Virus record (IMG/VR): IMGVR_UViG_3300012039_000007
Coordinates: 1 to 42,091 of that record
Source of the DNA: a virus
Length of the DNA stretch: 42,091 nucleotides
Reading direction: 5' to 3' (one strand)
In this document: in pieces, positions 7,701 through 16,395 of the stretch
Layout: each line of letters starts with the position of its first letter
How positions within the stretch are numbered: the first letter of the stretch is position 1
The notes under the pieces: generated by a model
Told to the model about the DNA's origin: nothing
Databases searched by the model: none
Seen by the model: the letters and a program-made list of their open reading frames with translations, nothing else
Made by a program: the position numbers and the translations under genes

Positions 7701-9628
7701 TTAGGCTTCTCTTAATAGCTCTTCTGATTCCTTCACTCGCCCTTGGGCAAGTAGGCATTTCTATTCCCGGCCCATCGAATTACAACACCCCAACCGTGCC
7801 CACTGATCAGTACTGGACTGGCACTCTTGCGAATGAGCGCGCTACCGATTGGACTTTGGCAGGCGTCGAAGGCGGCATACCATCAAGTGGGTGGATGCAG
7901 TGCGGAGGAACAATTGCCGCATATACCGGCTCTGGCGGCACAATACAGTCAGCAATAGACGCTTGCGGCGACAATGAGTATGTATTGTTAGGCGCTGGAA
8001 CGTTCACGCTTTCCAGTGGCTTCTCTCTCGATCACAACATGGCAGTGCGCGGGAGTGGAAGTAACTCCACCATTCTGGTTATCAATGGCGAGACGATCAA
8101 CGACACTTGCGGATACTTCTATACAGCCGCGATTGGTTTCTGTACAAGCTCTAGTCCTGTACCTGAAACAACAGCGAATTGGACAGCTGGCTACGCTTTG
8201 GGAACGACGCGTATAACCCTGAGTGCTTCTAGTGGCGTTGTGGCTGGAACAATACTGAGGCTTAATCAGCTCAATGAAGCAAGCGATGGATATCCGGCAG
8301 CAGGCGATATTTACATTTGCACTACAGCATCTACCTCGTGCGTTGCGCAAGGTGGTGGTTATGGCTTTGGAGTAGCGGGTCGCGCAACCTCGCAGCTCGT
8401 TAAGGTTACTAATGTAGTTGGTGGGAACGTATTCGACATTACGCCACCTATCTCTATACCAGATTTCAGATCAGGACAGACGCCGCAAGCAGTATGGGCA
8501 TCAAGCGCAGCCAATATCCTTACAAATGCCGGAATAGAGGATATGTCGCTTACTTTTACCGGACTTTCTGGGTCGGATGCGGCAGGCCTTGAAATAACAA
8601 ACACTCTAAATTGTTGGGTGCGCGGCGTTAGAACTGTGTACTCCAGTTCGAATAGGCACTACACCTCAATCATTATCAACTCTCTGTTCTTTACGTTTCA
8701 AGACAGCTACCTATACGATCCATCTACCATCTTGATTGCGTCGTATCCAATTTCTCCAAATAACTCTGGCAGTTTGCTAATTCAGAACAATATATTCCAG
8801 ACTGTGACCATACCAATTGTGGTTAATGGTCCCATGCAGAACAGCGTTATTGCCTACAACTTCGCAGTAGGCAGCTCAGGGCCGATGGTCGCCATGCATG
8901 GTGGTGGCGACATGAAGAACCTGCTTGAAGGAAACGTAGCCACAAGCTTCTGGACTGATGCGAACCATGGAACGCACGCTCTCAATACAACGTTTCGCAA
9001 CGCGTTCATAGGCACGCGCTACGGCCCTGCGTGCCCTTCGGTTTGCACGCCTTTACAGATCCAGTCGTTTGGCAGGCTGTTCAACCACGTTGGAAACGTG
9101 ATGGGCGATGCTTCAGTTTACAGCGTGTATCAGAGCCTTCTAACTTGGGCCGGGAATGTAATTTACATTCTTGGTTGGCAGGGCAATGCTAGCGGCCAGA
9201 TACCACCAACCGATGCGTATGTTGCTTCTGGTTTGCTGCGTTGGGGTAACTGGGATCAGGTTACTTCTACTGACGACAATACAGACGGCGATCAGACTGG
9301 AACGCGTTGGTGTGGAGATTCAGGTAACACGAACTGGGCAAAGTGCACTGCTGGAACTGAAGTTCCTAGCACATTGACAAGCTATGCAAACGAGATACCG
9401 GCAAACGAAAGCTTTGCAGATTCATTCTATCTTTCTGCAAAGCCAGCATGGGTAGATGCAATGAAGCCCTGGCCGTTGATTGGCCCTGATGTTTCTGGCG
9501 GCCTGGTGGCCGATCTTGGTGGGCATCTCGTTACTACGCCAGCGATGGACTGTTATTTAGACGTAATGAGTGGACCTTCTGACGGCAGCGGCTCTGTATT
9601 AGCTTACGATTGGACGATGTGCTACTAA
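7697..9628 (+). CDS. Exported right-handed beta-helix tailspike / pectate-lyase-like protein
   Basis: A 643-residue protein with a GTG start overlapping the previous stop. Residues 1-17 form a signal peptide ending LALG/QVG. Residues 70-120 (GGTIQSAIDACGDNEYVLL) carry the N-terminal cap motif of pectate-lyase-like beta-helices. From 250 to 470 there are repeated Asn-ladder turns (LLIQNNIFQ, NSVIAYNFA, LLEGNVA, FNHVGNVMG). The tail (FYLSAKPAWVD, WPLIGPDVSGG) resembles secreted beta-helix proteins of Acidobacteriota, from memory of the family. A polysaccharide-depolymerising or receptor-binding spike is likely. Catalytic residues could not be assigned. Several Cys pairs suit periplasmic folding. 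Confidence 0.72.
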   Translation: MIRLLLIALLIPSLALGQVGISIPGPSNYNTPTVPTDQYWTGTLANERATDWTLAGVEGGIPSSGWMQCGGTIAAYTGSGGTIQSAIDACGDNEYVLLGAGTFTLSSGFSLDHNMAVRGSGSNSTILVINGETINDTCGYFYTAAIGFCTSSSPVPETTANWTAGYALGTTRITLSASSGVVAGTILRLNQLNEASDGYPAAGDIYICTTASTSCVAQGGGYGFGVAGRATSQLVKVTNVVGGNVFDITPPISIPDFRSGQTPQAVWASSAANILTNAGIEDMSLTFTGLSGSDAAGLEITNTLNCWVRGVRTVYSSSNRHYTSIIINSLFFTFQDSYLYDPSTILIASYPISPNNSGSLLIQNNIFQTVTIPIVVNGPMQNSVIAYNFAVGSSGPMVAMHGGGDMKNLLEGNVATSFWTDANHGTHALNTTFRNAFIGTRYGPACPSVCTPLQIQSFGRLFNHVGNVMGDASVYSVYQSLLTWAGNVIYILGWQGNASGQIPPTDAYVASGLLRWGNWDQVTSTDDNTDGDQTGTRWCGDSGNTNWAKCTAGTEVPSTLTSYANEIPANESFADSFYLSAKPAWVDAMKPWPLIGPDVSGGLVADLGGHLVTTPAMDCYLDVMSGPSDGSGSVLAYDWTMCY

Positions 9629-9634
9629 AACTAA

Positions 9635-9877
9635 ATGCCAGATAAATTCCAAGCTCCTTCGGTGCGCACGCCAGTACTAGACGAGAGAGGTTTACTTTCT
9701 GCGTATTGGCAGCGCTGGATACTGGACTTAACGGCTAGGGTTGACATTGCGCCAGTTCCGGCACCAGTTACGGCGAGTGATCCTGGTTTCCCAGGGCAGT
9801 ACTCGTATGATGCAGGATTCTTTTATGTGTGCGTTGCCAAGGATACTTGGATGAGAGCTGCGTTGGTGGCGTTTTGA
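9635..9877 (+). CDS. Small tail-associated phage protein
   Basis: An 80-residue protein. The N-terminus carries an LLSAYWQRWILDL helix and the C-terminus a GFPGQYSYDAGFFYVCVAKDTW motif. That end motif is common in small phage proteins and in fibre C-termini, where it forms a compact beta element. It sits between the spike and the acetyltransferase, and its stop overlaps the next start as TTTTGA. Function unknown, probably virion-related. Confidence 0.65.
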   Translation: MPDKFQAPSVRTPVLDERGLLSAYWQRWILDLTARVDIAPVPAPVTASDPGFPGQYSYDAGFFYVCVAKDTWMRAALVAF

Positions 9878-10299
9878 TCAGAGACGCAAAGCGAAACGAG
9901 ATTGATTGCATCGTTGAAATGGGTAAGAAGTTCTTGTCCTTTTCAACTTATAGCAAGTTCTTGGGTGAGTCACAAGAAACAATGCGCATACTAGCACAGC
10001 AACTCCTGTGGAATGAAAGCTTGCTGGTTTCAGAGCGCGAAGGGAAAGTGATCGGAATACTTGGCTACATTGTTCATAAGCATTTCATCTCTGGTGAACT
10101 TACCGCAGGTGAAGTTTTTTGGTGGGTAGAGCCAGAGTTTCGCGGAGAAGGAGTAAAGCTTATGCGCGAGATGGAGCGGCGCGCAAAGCTGGCAGGCGCT
10201 AAGCATATTCAGATGATTGCACCTAACGACAAGGTTGCTAACTTCTACGTTCGCGATGGGTTTGAGTTTGTGGAAGCAACGTATCAGAGGGCGCTATGA
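9874..10299 (+). CDS. GNAT-family N-acetyltransferase
   Basis: About 141 residues from a TTG at 9874 that overlaps the preceding TGA. This coupled start fits the domain better than the upstream ATG at 9829, which would add 15 unrelated residues. The GNAT core is visible: an N-terminal IRDA strand, beta4 (EVFWWVEPEFRGEG, with a partly degenerate acetyl-CoA loop), an alpha3 helix (LMREMERRAKLAG), beta5 (HIQMI), and the closing NFYVRDGFEFVEATYQR that is very typical. It should transfer an acetyl group from acetyl-CoA to an amine. The target is unknown. It is coupled by ATGA to the oxygenase-like gene. Confidence 0.85.
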   Translation: MIRDAKRNEIDCIVEMGKKFLSFSTYSKFLGESQETMRILAQQLLWNESLLVSEREGKVIGILGYIVHKHFISGELTAGEVFWWVEPEFRGEGVKLMREMERRAKLAGAKHIQMIAPNDKVANFYVRDGFEFVEATYQRAL

Positions 10300-10901
10300 G
10301 AGAAGTTCTAGAAGTTGACTGCTTCGCACCAGACGCTGAGCTAGTGCGCCACACTGTGGTTAATGGCGGCTTTGAAACGAAGCAAGGGCCAGATGGCGCA
10401 ATGTACACAGGTATTTCTGAGCATCCCGTAACGCACTGGCCGTTAATTATTGAGAAGTGGCTAGGCAAGAAGATCGTGCCGCGCCTTTCGTGTTTTCGGC
10501 TAAACTTAGCCGGAGAGTTACCGCACAGTTGGGTGCATTCTGACTTGATCTGTGCGCAGTACGCCAGCGTTTTGTACTTGAACACGCCGCAGCAGTGTTA
10601 TGAGCATCCAAGTGGTACGGCGTTCTGGAAGCATAACCAGTTGAAAGTGGACAGGCTTGCTACAAAAGAAGAGTTAGAGTCTGCTGGCATTAACTGGCAA
10701 GAGTATTACTCTCGCATTGAGAAAGATTGGAAAATACTTGAGCTATGGGAGCGCGTATCGTTCGTGCCGATGGAGTGGAATAAGTTTGTAACTTACCCAA
10801 CAGCTCTATTCCATAGCCGCTTTCCGTTTGATGCGTTTGGCAGCAGCCCTAAAGATGGAAGGTTGATCTGGATTTGCTTTTATGACTTGGAGGTTGAATG
10901 A
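10296..10901 (+). CDS. 2-oxoglutarate/Fe(II) oxygenase-like protein
   Basis: A 201-residue protein coupled by ATGA to the GNAT gene. The double-stranded beta-helix metal triad is readable: H81-x-D83 in HSWVHSD, a distal H173 in YPTALFHSRFPF, and an Arg at 189 that could bind 2-oxoglutarate. The layout resembles DUF6445/prolyl-hydroxylase-like proteins. The reaction would be Fe(II)-dependent hydroxylation of an unknown substrate. Candidates are a virion protein, given its place among late genes, or DNA bases, given the modification-type glycosyltransferase elsewhere in the genome. Both are inferences. Confidence 0.65.
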   Translation: MREVLEVDCFAPDAELVRHTVVNGGFETKQGPDGAMYTGISEHPVTHWPLIIEKWLGKKIVPRLSCFRLNLAGELPHSWVHSDLICAQYASVLYLNTPQQCYEHPSGTAFWKHNQLKVDRLATKEELESAGINWQEYYSRIEKDWKILELWERVSFVPMEWNKFVTYPTALFHSRFPFDAFGSSPKDGRLIWICFYDLEVE

Positions 10902-11710
10902 GCATAGCAACGACTACAGCTATTGCAATTGGTTTGGGTGCAGCTGGCGCTGCTACCTCAGCGCTTGGCGCAAACGCTGCTGGAAATGCAGCAGAAGCGC
11001 AAGTAGATGCAGCGCGAGAGGGGCAAACAGCACAGGAGCGCGCTAGCGCAGCAGCGCTCGAAGAAAACAGACGGCAGTATGATACGACTAGAGCTGATCA
11101 AGCGCCGTTCTTGCAAACAGGCCAAGATGCTACGCGTTACTTGAGAGATAACGCAGGCGATCTAACAACGCCATACGGCGAGTCGTTTAGGGCACCAACT
11201 GCTGAAGAGGCTGCTGCCAACCCAGGCTATAAGTTTGCAGTTGATCAGGGAACGCAAGCGCTAGCAAGTAAGGCAGCAGCGCAAGGCACGTTGCTCAGTG
11301 GCAATACTGGAATTGCGCTTCAGCAATTCGGCCAGAACATTGGCGCTCAGAATTATAACGATGTATTTCAGCGCATGCTTGCAGAGCACACGAACGCGTA
11401 CAATGAGTACAATCTGAATCAAGCTAACAGGTTTAACCGCTACTCTTCACTTGCTGGCGGTGGTCAAGTGGCAGCGCAGCAGTTGGGCAGTGCAGGCGAT
11501 GCTTCGGCAGGGCGCGCAGCTCAGATAAACTTGAACACTGGCGCTAACCAGGCGCAGCTTGCGCAGAACATCGGCCAAGCTCGCGGCAGTGGCTACATCA
11601 ACCAGGCGAATCAGTGGGGTAACTTAATGGATATTCCTGGCAATGTTCTTTCGTTGCAAGAGTTATTGAGACAGCAGCCAGCTGCTAGCACGCAAGGAGT
11701 GTGGGTATAA
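10898..11710 (+). CDS. DNA ejection (transfer) protein 1
   Basis: A 270-residue protein coupled by ATGA to the previous gene. The N-terminus is a Gly/Ala-rich hydrophobic segment (IAIGLGAAGAATSALGA) followed by an Ala/Gln-rich helix. The middle has the NPGYKFAVDQGTQAL...AAQGTLLSGNTGIAL motif found in many podophage and siphophage ejection or tail proteins annotated as DNA transfer protein. These proteins travel inside the capsid and help form a channel across the envelope. It is first of three consecutive ejection-type genes, as in the gp7-gp20-gp16 block of P22. Confidence 0.75.
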   Translation: MSIATTTAIAIGLGAAGAATSALGANAAGNAAEAQVDAAREGQTAQERASAAALEENRRQYDTTRADQAPFLQTGQDATRYLRDNAGDLTTPYGESFRAPTAEEAAANPGYKFAVDQGTQALASKAAAQGTLLSGNTGIALQQFGQNIGAQNYNDVFQRMLAEHTNAYNEYNLNQANRFNRYSSLAGGGQVAAQQLGSAGDASAGRAAQINLNTGANQAQLAQNIGQARGSGYINQANQWGNLMDIPGNVLSLQELLRQQPAASTQGVWV

Positions 11711-13149
11711 TGGGCATCTCACCGTTACCGCCACTTCCACAGTTGCGCGATCCTAAGAACCCACTTGAAGGCGTAAAGGAAGCCATCGGCTTTCGCGCAA
11801 TGCTTGAGCAGCAGCGCGGCGCTCAGCAGCTGCAAGGGCAGACTATAGAAGCAAACGCTATGAAGCTTCAGCAAGCTAAGCAGGCTGAGGCTGAGCAAGC
11901 AAAACTCAAAGCTTTGTACAGAGAAGCAGGCGGTAACTTCGACGCGATGTTAAAGCTTGCACCACAAGCTGGCATCTCGCCGCAAACTGTGCAAGGGCTT
12001 CAAGAGAACAGAACGAAGAACCTCAAGGAGTTGGCGGCACTCGACAAAGACAAGATTGCACAGTTGAAAGAGAAGAACGCTCTTGTAGGCTCATCGGCCC
12101 AAGCTGTGCTTTCACTTCCGCCAGAGCAGCGTGCCGCGGCAATGCAGCAAGAGCGCCAGAAGCTTGTTGCAAGCGGCCTGTTTAATGAGCAAGAGATACC
12201 ACAGAATGCAACGGACGATGAGTTACAGATGTTGGCACTATCTTCAGTTGAAACTGGTAAGCAAATTGATCAGATACAGAAGAACAAAGAGTTTAAGCAG
12301 AAAGAAACCGAGCTTTCTAGGAATAAGTGGAACATTGACAAAGAAGGCTTGGCGCTTATGGCTGAGTCTGGCACAGATGAAGAAAAGAAGGCTGCGAAGC
12401 AAGCGCTTGAAACGCTAAAGAAGTTTGGCGGAAGTTCGCTAGTTGATCTAGTGCAGCGTTCTGTTGACATGAATGAGTCACCTGAAGTTCGACAGAACGC
12501 CAAGAACGCACTAGCGGCGTACTCACTCGCTCGTACAGTGAACAGAATTAACGACGAAGGTTTGACACCGCAAGAGTCGTCAAGAGTACAGGCGTTGGCT
12601 TCGCAGTTTGACACAAATCCTGTAGTAAAGAACTTTAACGAGCAAGCGAACAGAGCGGCAGGAGTTAGGGCAATTGTAGAGAAGGGCTTTGGCGGACCAG
12701 GCGATTTAGCGACGGTGTATGAGTTTATGAAGGCGCTCGATCCAACTAGCGTTGTACGAGAGTCGGAGTATGAGTCCGCCGCTAAATCAGGGAACATTTT
12801 CACTGGAGCAATGGCTCGCTTTAACGGAATGTTCAAGCCTGAAGGTGGTAAGCTCTCAGAGCAGGTCAAGAAAGACTTCCTGGGAATTCTGAACGAGAAG
12901 CTTGGCGTTTCGCAGCGTCAAGTTAAAGGCATTTACGACGACTTCGGCCGCCGCATAAACAAGATAACTGGCGGTGGCGGTGGCAATGAGTATCTAACTG
13001 ACTATACTTCTATGCTTGACAATGCAGCTGGCGCTCAGGGTGCGGCATCGGCAGTTTCTGGACTTTCAATTGAAGCTGGAGGAAAGAAATATACTTTCAA
13101 AGATAAAGCTTCTCTCGATGCGTTCAAAAAAGAGGCAGGCTTACAGTGA
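11710..13149 (+). CDS. DNA ejection-type coiled-coil protein 2
   Basis: About 479 residues from the ATG at 11710, which overlaps the preceding TAA as TAATG. A GTG at 11701 is in frame but less likely. After a Pro-rich start (SPLPPLPQLRDP), residues 20-210 are almost continuous Gln/Lys/Glu/Ala-rich helix with coiled-coil character. A second helical part follows, then a Gly hinge (GGGGGNEY near 425) and a small C-terminal beta domain (GGKKYTFKDKASLDAFKKEAG). Length, composition and position between the other two ejection-type genes support an internal virion protein delivered with the DNA. No lytic motif was found. Confidence 0.65.
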   Translation: MGISPLPPLPQLRDPKNPLEGVKEAIGFRAMLEQQRGAQQLQGQTIEANAMKLQQAKQAEAEQAKLKALYREAGGNFDAMLKLAPQAGISPQTVQGLQENRTKNLKELAALDKDKIAQLKEKNALVGSSAQAVLSLPPEQRAAAMQQERQKLVASGLFNEQEIPQNATDDELQMLALSSVETGKQIDQIQKNKEFKQKETELSRNKWNIDKEGLALMAESGTDEEKKAAKQALETLKKFGGSSLVDLVQRSVDMNESPEVRQNAKNALAAYSLARTVNRINDEGLTPQESSRVQALASQFDTNPVVKNFNEQANRAAGVRAIVEKGFGGPGDLATVYEFMKALDPTSVVRESEYESAAKSGNIFTGAMARFNGMFKPEGGKLSEQVKKDFLGILNEKLGVSQRQVKGIYDDFGRRINKITGGGGGNEYLTDYTSMLDNAAGAQGAASAVSGLSIEAGGKKYTFKDKASLDAFKKEAGLQ

Positions 13150-14357
13150 GTAATGGCGCACAAATAGATTTTGATGCGCTCGCAAGAAAGCATGGCGGCG
13201 CAATAGACTTTGACTCGCTAGCTGTTAAGCATGGCGGCACATCTGGAAGTATTGAAGATGATACGCTGGCCCTTGTTTCGCCTGGAGGAAAGAGAGCACC
13301 AGGCGTCGAGATGAAAGAAGAGCTAGCGCCTAAGCTCGTACGTTCTGGAACAGAGACACTTCCCGCGGTTGGCGGCGTTGCTGGTGGCATTGCAGCCAGC
13401 CCCACTGTGGCTGGCGCAGCGCTAGGCGCTGGATTGGGTACAGGGTTAGGTGTGGAAGCGAAGCAGCTGCTTAATAAAGCATTGTTTGGCGATGGAGAGC
13501 AAGAACCCCTTTCTGGAAAAGGTCTGCGAGAGCTTGCCGTAGGCATGGCAACTTCTGCTGCTACTGCTGGTGCACTACAAGGCACTACAAACTACTTATT
13601 GAACAAGGGAGCACAGCAAGCGGCGAACCAGGATTGGAAAGCGCTCAACGAAGCTGTAGGGGCAACGCAGAAGAGTGTGCGGATTGGCAGAAATGCAAAA
13701 GACATTACACAGGTTAGTTCAATGCCTGGCAGAGGGTTAGCAAACGTTGGCTTTAGCGTCGAGTCACTGAATAAACTCAACCCCGTAGAGCGCATGGCGG
13801 CTATTTCTCCGCATTGGCGATCGGCTGGCAAAGCAATTGATCTAGCTGTAGATGAAGCGACTACTGCCGGTAAAGTTCTCGATTCAGGAAAGTCAGTGTA
13901 CGGCGTTATTAAGTCAATTGAAAACCCAAAGCTTCAAGAGAAAGCTCTTGAGGAGTTTAGCTACTTGCAGCGCGAGTTGGGCATTGCGAATTTGCGCAAT
14001 TCAACGCCAACAGAAACACTAGCACTGCGCCGTGCTCTTAAGGCTGGTTCGCGCTTCGGTCCTAACGGCGATCTTAATTCTTTAGGTGGAATACGGGCGA
14101 GGCTGTACGGCGCTGTTTCTGACGATCTGCACAGTGCTACACCGAAGCTAAAAGAACTTGATCAGCACTATTCCGATATGGAGTCTGCAATGGCGGCAGC
14201 TCAGCGAACGGCGGGAAGGGAAATGCTTAAACCACAAAAGCCAATAGAAACTGAACCATCAAGATTTAAGAAGTTTGCCAAGAAAGTTTTGCCGTACTTG
14301 CTGCCTGGTGCTGCGGCTGGTGCTTACGCGAAGTGGGGTAAAAATATTATTGAATAG
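13146..14357 (+). CDS. DNA ejection-type protein 3 with IDFD/KHGG repeats
   Basis: A 403-residue protein with a GTG start overlapping the preceding TGA. The N-terminus has two tandem copies of a 13-residue element (IDFDALARKHGG, then IDFDSLAVKHGG; nt about 13164-13238). Such repeats also occur in large ejection proteins of other podophages. A Gly/Ala-rich hydrophobic stretch (about 75-105, 120-140) and a second near the C-terminus (YLLPGAAAGAYAKW) could insert in membranes. The middle is helical. By position it is probably the third protein of the ejection set. No enzymatic motif was recognised. Confidence 0.62.
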   Translation: MSNGAQIDFDALARKHGGAIDFDSLAVKHGGTSGSIEDDTLALVSPGGKRAPGVEMKEELAPKLVRSGTETLPAVGGVAGGIAASPTVAGAALGAGLGTGLGVEAKQLLNKALFGDGEQEPLSGKGLRELAVGMATSAATAGALQGTTNYLLNKGAQQAANQDWKALNEAVGATQKSVRIGRNAKDITQVSSMPGRGLANVGFSVESLNKLNPVERMAAISPHWRSAGKAIDLAVDEATTAGKVLDSGKSVYGVIKSIENPKLQEKALEEFSYLQRELGIANLRNSTPTETLALRRALKAGSRFGPNGDLNSLGGIRARLYGAVSDDLHSATPKLKELDQHYSDMESAMAAAQRTAGREMLKPQKPIETEPSRFKKFAKKVLPYLLPGAAAGAYAKWGKNIIE

Positions 14358-14438
14358 CCATCGAATAGAGTAATAAAGAGCAACGCCAAGTGTCCATTGA
14401 ACAGCGATAGCAAGCAGCAAGTCGTTCAGGGAGCTAAA

Positions 14439-15674
14439 ATGCAGAATGTTCCACAGAAGAGTGAACACAAAGAAAAACGCCTTAGCAGCAGTTGGGTGCA
14501 TTGCGTAATAGTAGCACTTTTAGCAGCCCTAGGCACGTGTGCATATGCGCAAACGCCCGTCCAACTCGCACCTGTGGCTAAGCAGCAATTCTTTGACGCG
14601 AATGGCACGCCTCTAGCTGGCGGCAAAATATACACGTACGCAACTGGCACGACTACGCCGCAAGCAACTTACACAAGCTCAGCTGGCGTTGCGCAGAACA
14701 CAAACCCAGTCATTCTAAATGCTGGTGGCTATACGCCTAGCGCATTGTTTCTTAGCGCTTCGTGCTACAGGTTTGTTGTTCAGAATTCAGCAGGCGTAAC
14801 ACAGTGGACAGTTGATGGGATATGCGTAGGAGTGTTTGCTGCTGGCGATAATACGTTCACTGGCGACAATACATTCACTGGAACTAATACTTTTGATGGA
14901 CCCATAATCACAACAGCTGGCGGCACGCTTGGCGGGACGTTCGCTGGCAATCCAACTTTCAGCGGCGATCCGACATTTTCAGGAAACCCAACTTTTAGCG
15001 GAACTCTGGTAGCGCCACAGTTTGAGTCTAACGTAGCCACAGGCACGCCACCGTTTATTGTGGCAAGCACTACCGTAGTCCCAAACCTAAACGTTGGCCT
15101 TATCAATGGCGTTGCTTATCCTATAAGCCCTTCGTTGCACTCTGTTCCGGTAGTTACTGCCGCGAACACGGTTTCTTATAAGGTCGTTCCCGACTGCCCG
15201 GTACTTGCATTCGACGATGGCACGGATGCTTTCTCGTGCAGCACTACGCTTGACAGTTTGACGTTAACGAATGCAACAATCACTGGTTCAACTCTAGACT
15301 CTAGCGTCATTGGCGGATCATCCGCCGACGCCGCTACTTTCACCACTGCTACAGTTAATACCTCTCTTGTCGTTGGTGGTGGTACTGCAACAACTGCGAT
15401 ACTCACAGGTTCGGCGAGCGTAAACCCTGGCACTATTTCAGATGAGACTTGCGATGACGATCTAGATATAACAGTTACTGGCGCTGATACAAATGACCGT
15501 GTCTTTGCCAGCATTGCAGCTGCAAACGCAACTTCACCAGCTGAGATGCTTCAGATTACATGGTCTGCTTACATCTCGGCCGCCGACACAGTTACGGTAA
15601 GGCTGTGCAACAACGGTGGAAGCAGTGCTACGCCTGGGGCTGTAACCGCTTACGCTGTGGTATTCAAATACTAA
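14439..15674 (+). CDS. Exported tail-fibre protein with fibre repeats and TPGAVT module
   Basis: About 411 residues. The ATG at 14439 has a GGGAG ribosome-binding site and is preferred to a TTG at 14397. After a basic stretch, residues 20-39 form a signal peptide ending CAYA/QT. The mature part begins with the fibre head of many podophages (KQQFFDANGTPLAGGK, IYTYATGTTTPQATY). Next are tandem NTFTG/PTFSG beta repeats (nt about 14850-15008), then NATITGSTLD-type fibre repeats. The C-terminal 90 residues contain a Cys, VRLCNN and TPGAVT and match the module in the genes at 5223 and 35759. This is the clearest case of a virion-fibre architecture preceded by a Sec signal. Confidence 0.8.
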   Translation: MQNVPQKSEHKEKRLSSSWVHCVIVALLAALGTCAYAQTPVQLAPVAKQQFFDANGTPLAGGKIYTYATGTTTPQATYTSSAGVAQNTNPVILNAGGYTPSALFLSASCYRFVVQNSAGVTQWTVDGICVGVFAAGDNTFTGDNTFTGTNTFDGPIITTAGGTLGGTFAGNPTFSGDPTFSGNPTFSGTLVAPQFESNVATGTPPFIVASTTVVPNLNVGLINGVAYPISPSLHSVPVVTAANTVSYKVVPDCPVLAFDDGTDAFSCSTTLDSLTLTNATITGSTLDSSVIGGSSADAATFTTATVNTSLVVGGGTATTAILTGSASVNPGTISDETCDDDLDITVTGADTNDRVFASIAAANATSPAEMLQITWSAYISAADTVTVRLCNNGGSSATPGAVTAYAVVFKY

Positions 15675-15694
15675 CATGAGAGGAAAACCAGCCC

Positions 15695-15973
15695 TTGGAC
15701 TTTCACTGGAATGGAGAGATAACCCTAGGAAACGTCATTACTATGGCAATGATTGTCGGTGGAGCGTTGTGGGGTTGGCGCGACCATGATTGGCGTATTC
15801 GTAACCTTGAGTCGTGGAAACAATCACATCTGCATACTAAGGTACAAGAAATTCAGAACATGACCATGTTACGTGAAAATGTAACGCGTCTAATAGCGCT
15901 ACAGGAAGCTGCGGAGCGTAGACTTGTTATGCTTGAAGATCAGCAGCAGGAATGGCGACAGAGGTTACAGTGA
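15695..15973 (+). CDS. Membrane-anchored coiled-coil protein, lysis cassette
   Basis: A 92-residue protein with a TTG start behind GAGAGGA. It has one transmembrane segment (NVITMAMIVGGALWGW, about 13-28), then a WRIRNLESW motif and a roughly 50-residue charged helix. This layout (N-terminal anchor, long coiled coil) fits an inner-membrane spanin-like protein or holin accessory. It precedes the transglycosylase with a GTGA overlap, which supports a lysis role. No outer-membrane spanin partner was identified. Confidence 0.65.
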   Translation: MDFHWNGEITLGNVITMAMIVGGALWGWRDHDWRIRNLESWKQSHLHTKVQEIQNMTMLRENVTRLIALQEAAERRLVMLEDQQQEWRQRLQ

Positions 15974-16395
15974 CTAAAGACGAACTTATAGCAATGGCAA
16001 AGGCTTGCGCCACACAACACCTGCTCGATCCCGTTCTTGTGTGTTCTGTCGTTGAGCAAGAATCGGCGTGGGACACGTGGGCAGTTCGCTACGAGCCTGC
16101 ATTTCAGACTCGATACATAGATCCATTGAATCTTTCTGCTACAGAGACAATGTGCCGCTCTACCAGTTGGGGCTTGATGCAGGTTATGGGACAGACAGCA
16201 TACGAAGCAGGGTTTAGAGCTAAAGCGCCTACGTTACTTTCGCCGGCACTTGGCTTGTACTGGGGTTGCACAGTGCTAGCTAAGAAACTTCGCAAGGCTC
16301 AGAACGATGTTGAGAAAGCTCTTCTTCTTTGGAATGGCGGCGCGAACAAACTTTATCCAGCTGAGGTACTGGCTAGAATGGACACGTACAAATGA
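15970..16395 (+). CDS. Endolysin: soluble lytic transglycosylase
   Basis: 141 residues from the GTG at 15970, which overlaps the upstream TGA. An ATG at 15952 has its AGGA too close to serve as ribosome-binding site. The SLT/goose-lysozyme-like fold is readable: catalytic Glu in VVEQESAWD (E31), GLMQV near 68-72, and an LLWNGG motif near 119-124. It should cleave the MurNAc-GlcNAc bond of peptidoglycan with 1,6-anhydro formation. There is no signal peptide, so it needs a holin. Three small membrane proteins follow. Confidence 0.88.
   Translation: MTKDELIAMAKACATQHLLDPVLVCSVVEQESAWDTWAVRYEPAFQTRYIDPLNLSATETMCRSTSWGLMQVMGQTAYEAGFRAKAPTLLSPALGLYWGCTVLAKKLRKAQNDVEKALLLWNGGANKLYPAEVLARMDTYK

Noticed and set aside
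10238-10585. Leftward open frame opposite the oxygenase-like gene
   Set aside because: Shadow of the 2OG-oxygenase-like gene; the rightward frame has the coherent motif set and coupling.
12270-12869. Leftward open frame (199 codons) within the ejection gene
   Set aside because: Antisense to a well supported gene; Ser/Phe/Cys-rich shadow composition; no ribosome-binding site or neighbours.
14850-15008. Tandem DNA repeat as a separate mobile or satellite element
   Set aside because: The repetition encodes NTFTG/PTFSG fibre units in frame, so it is a protein repeat of the tail fibre.
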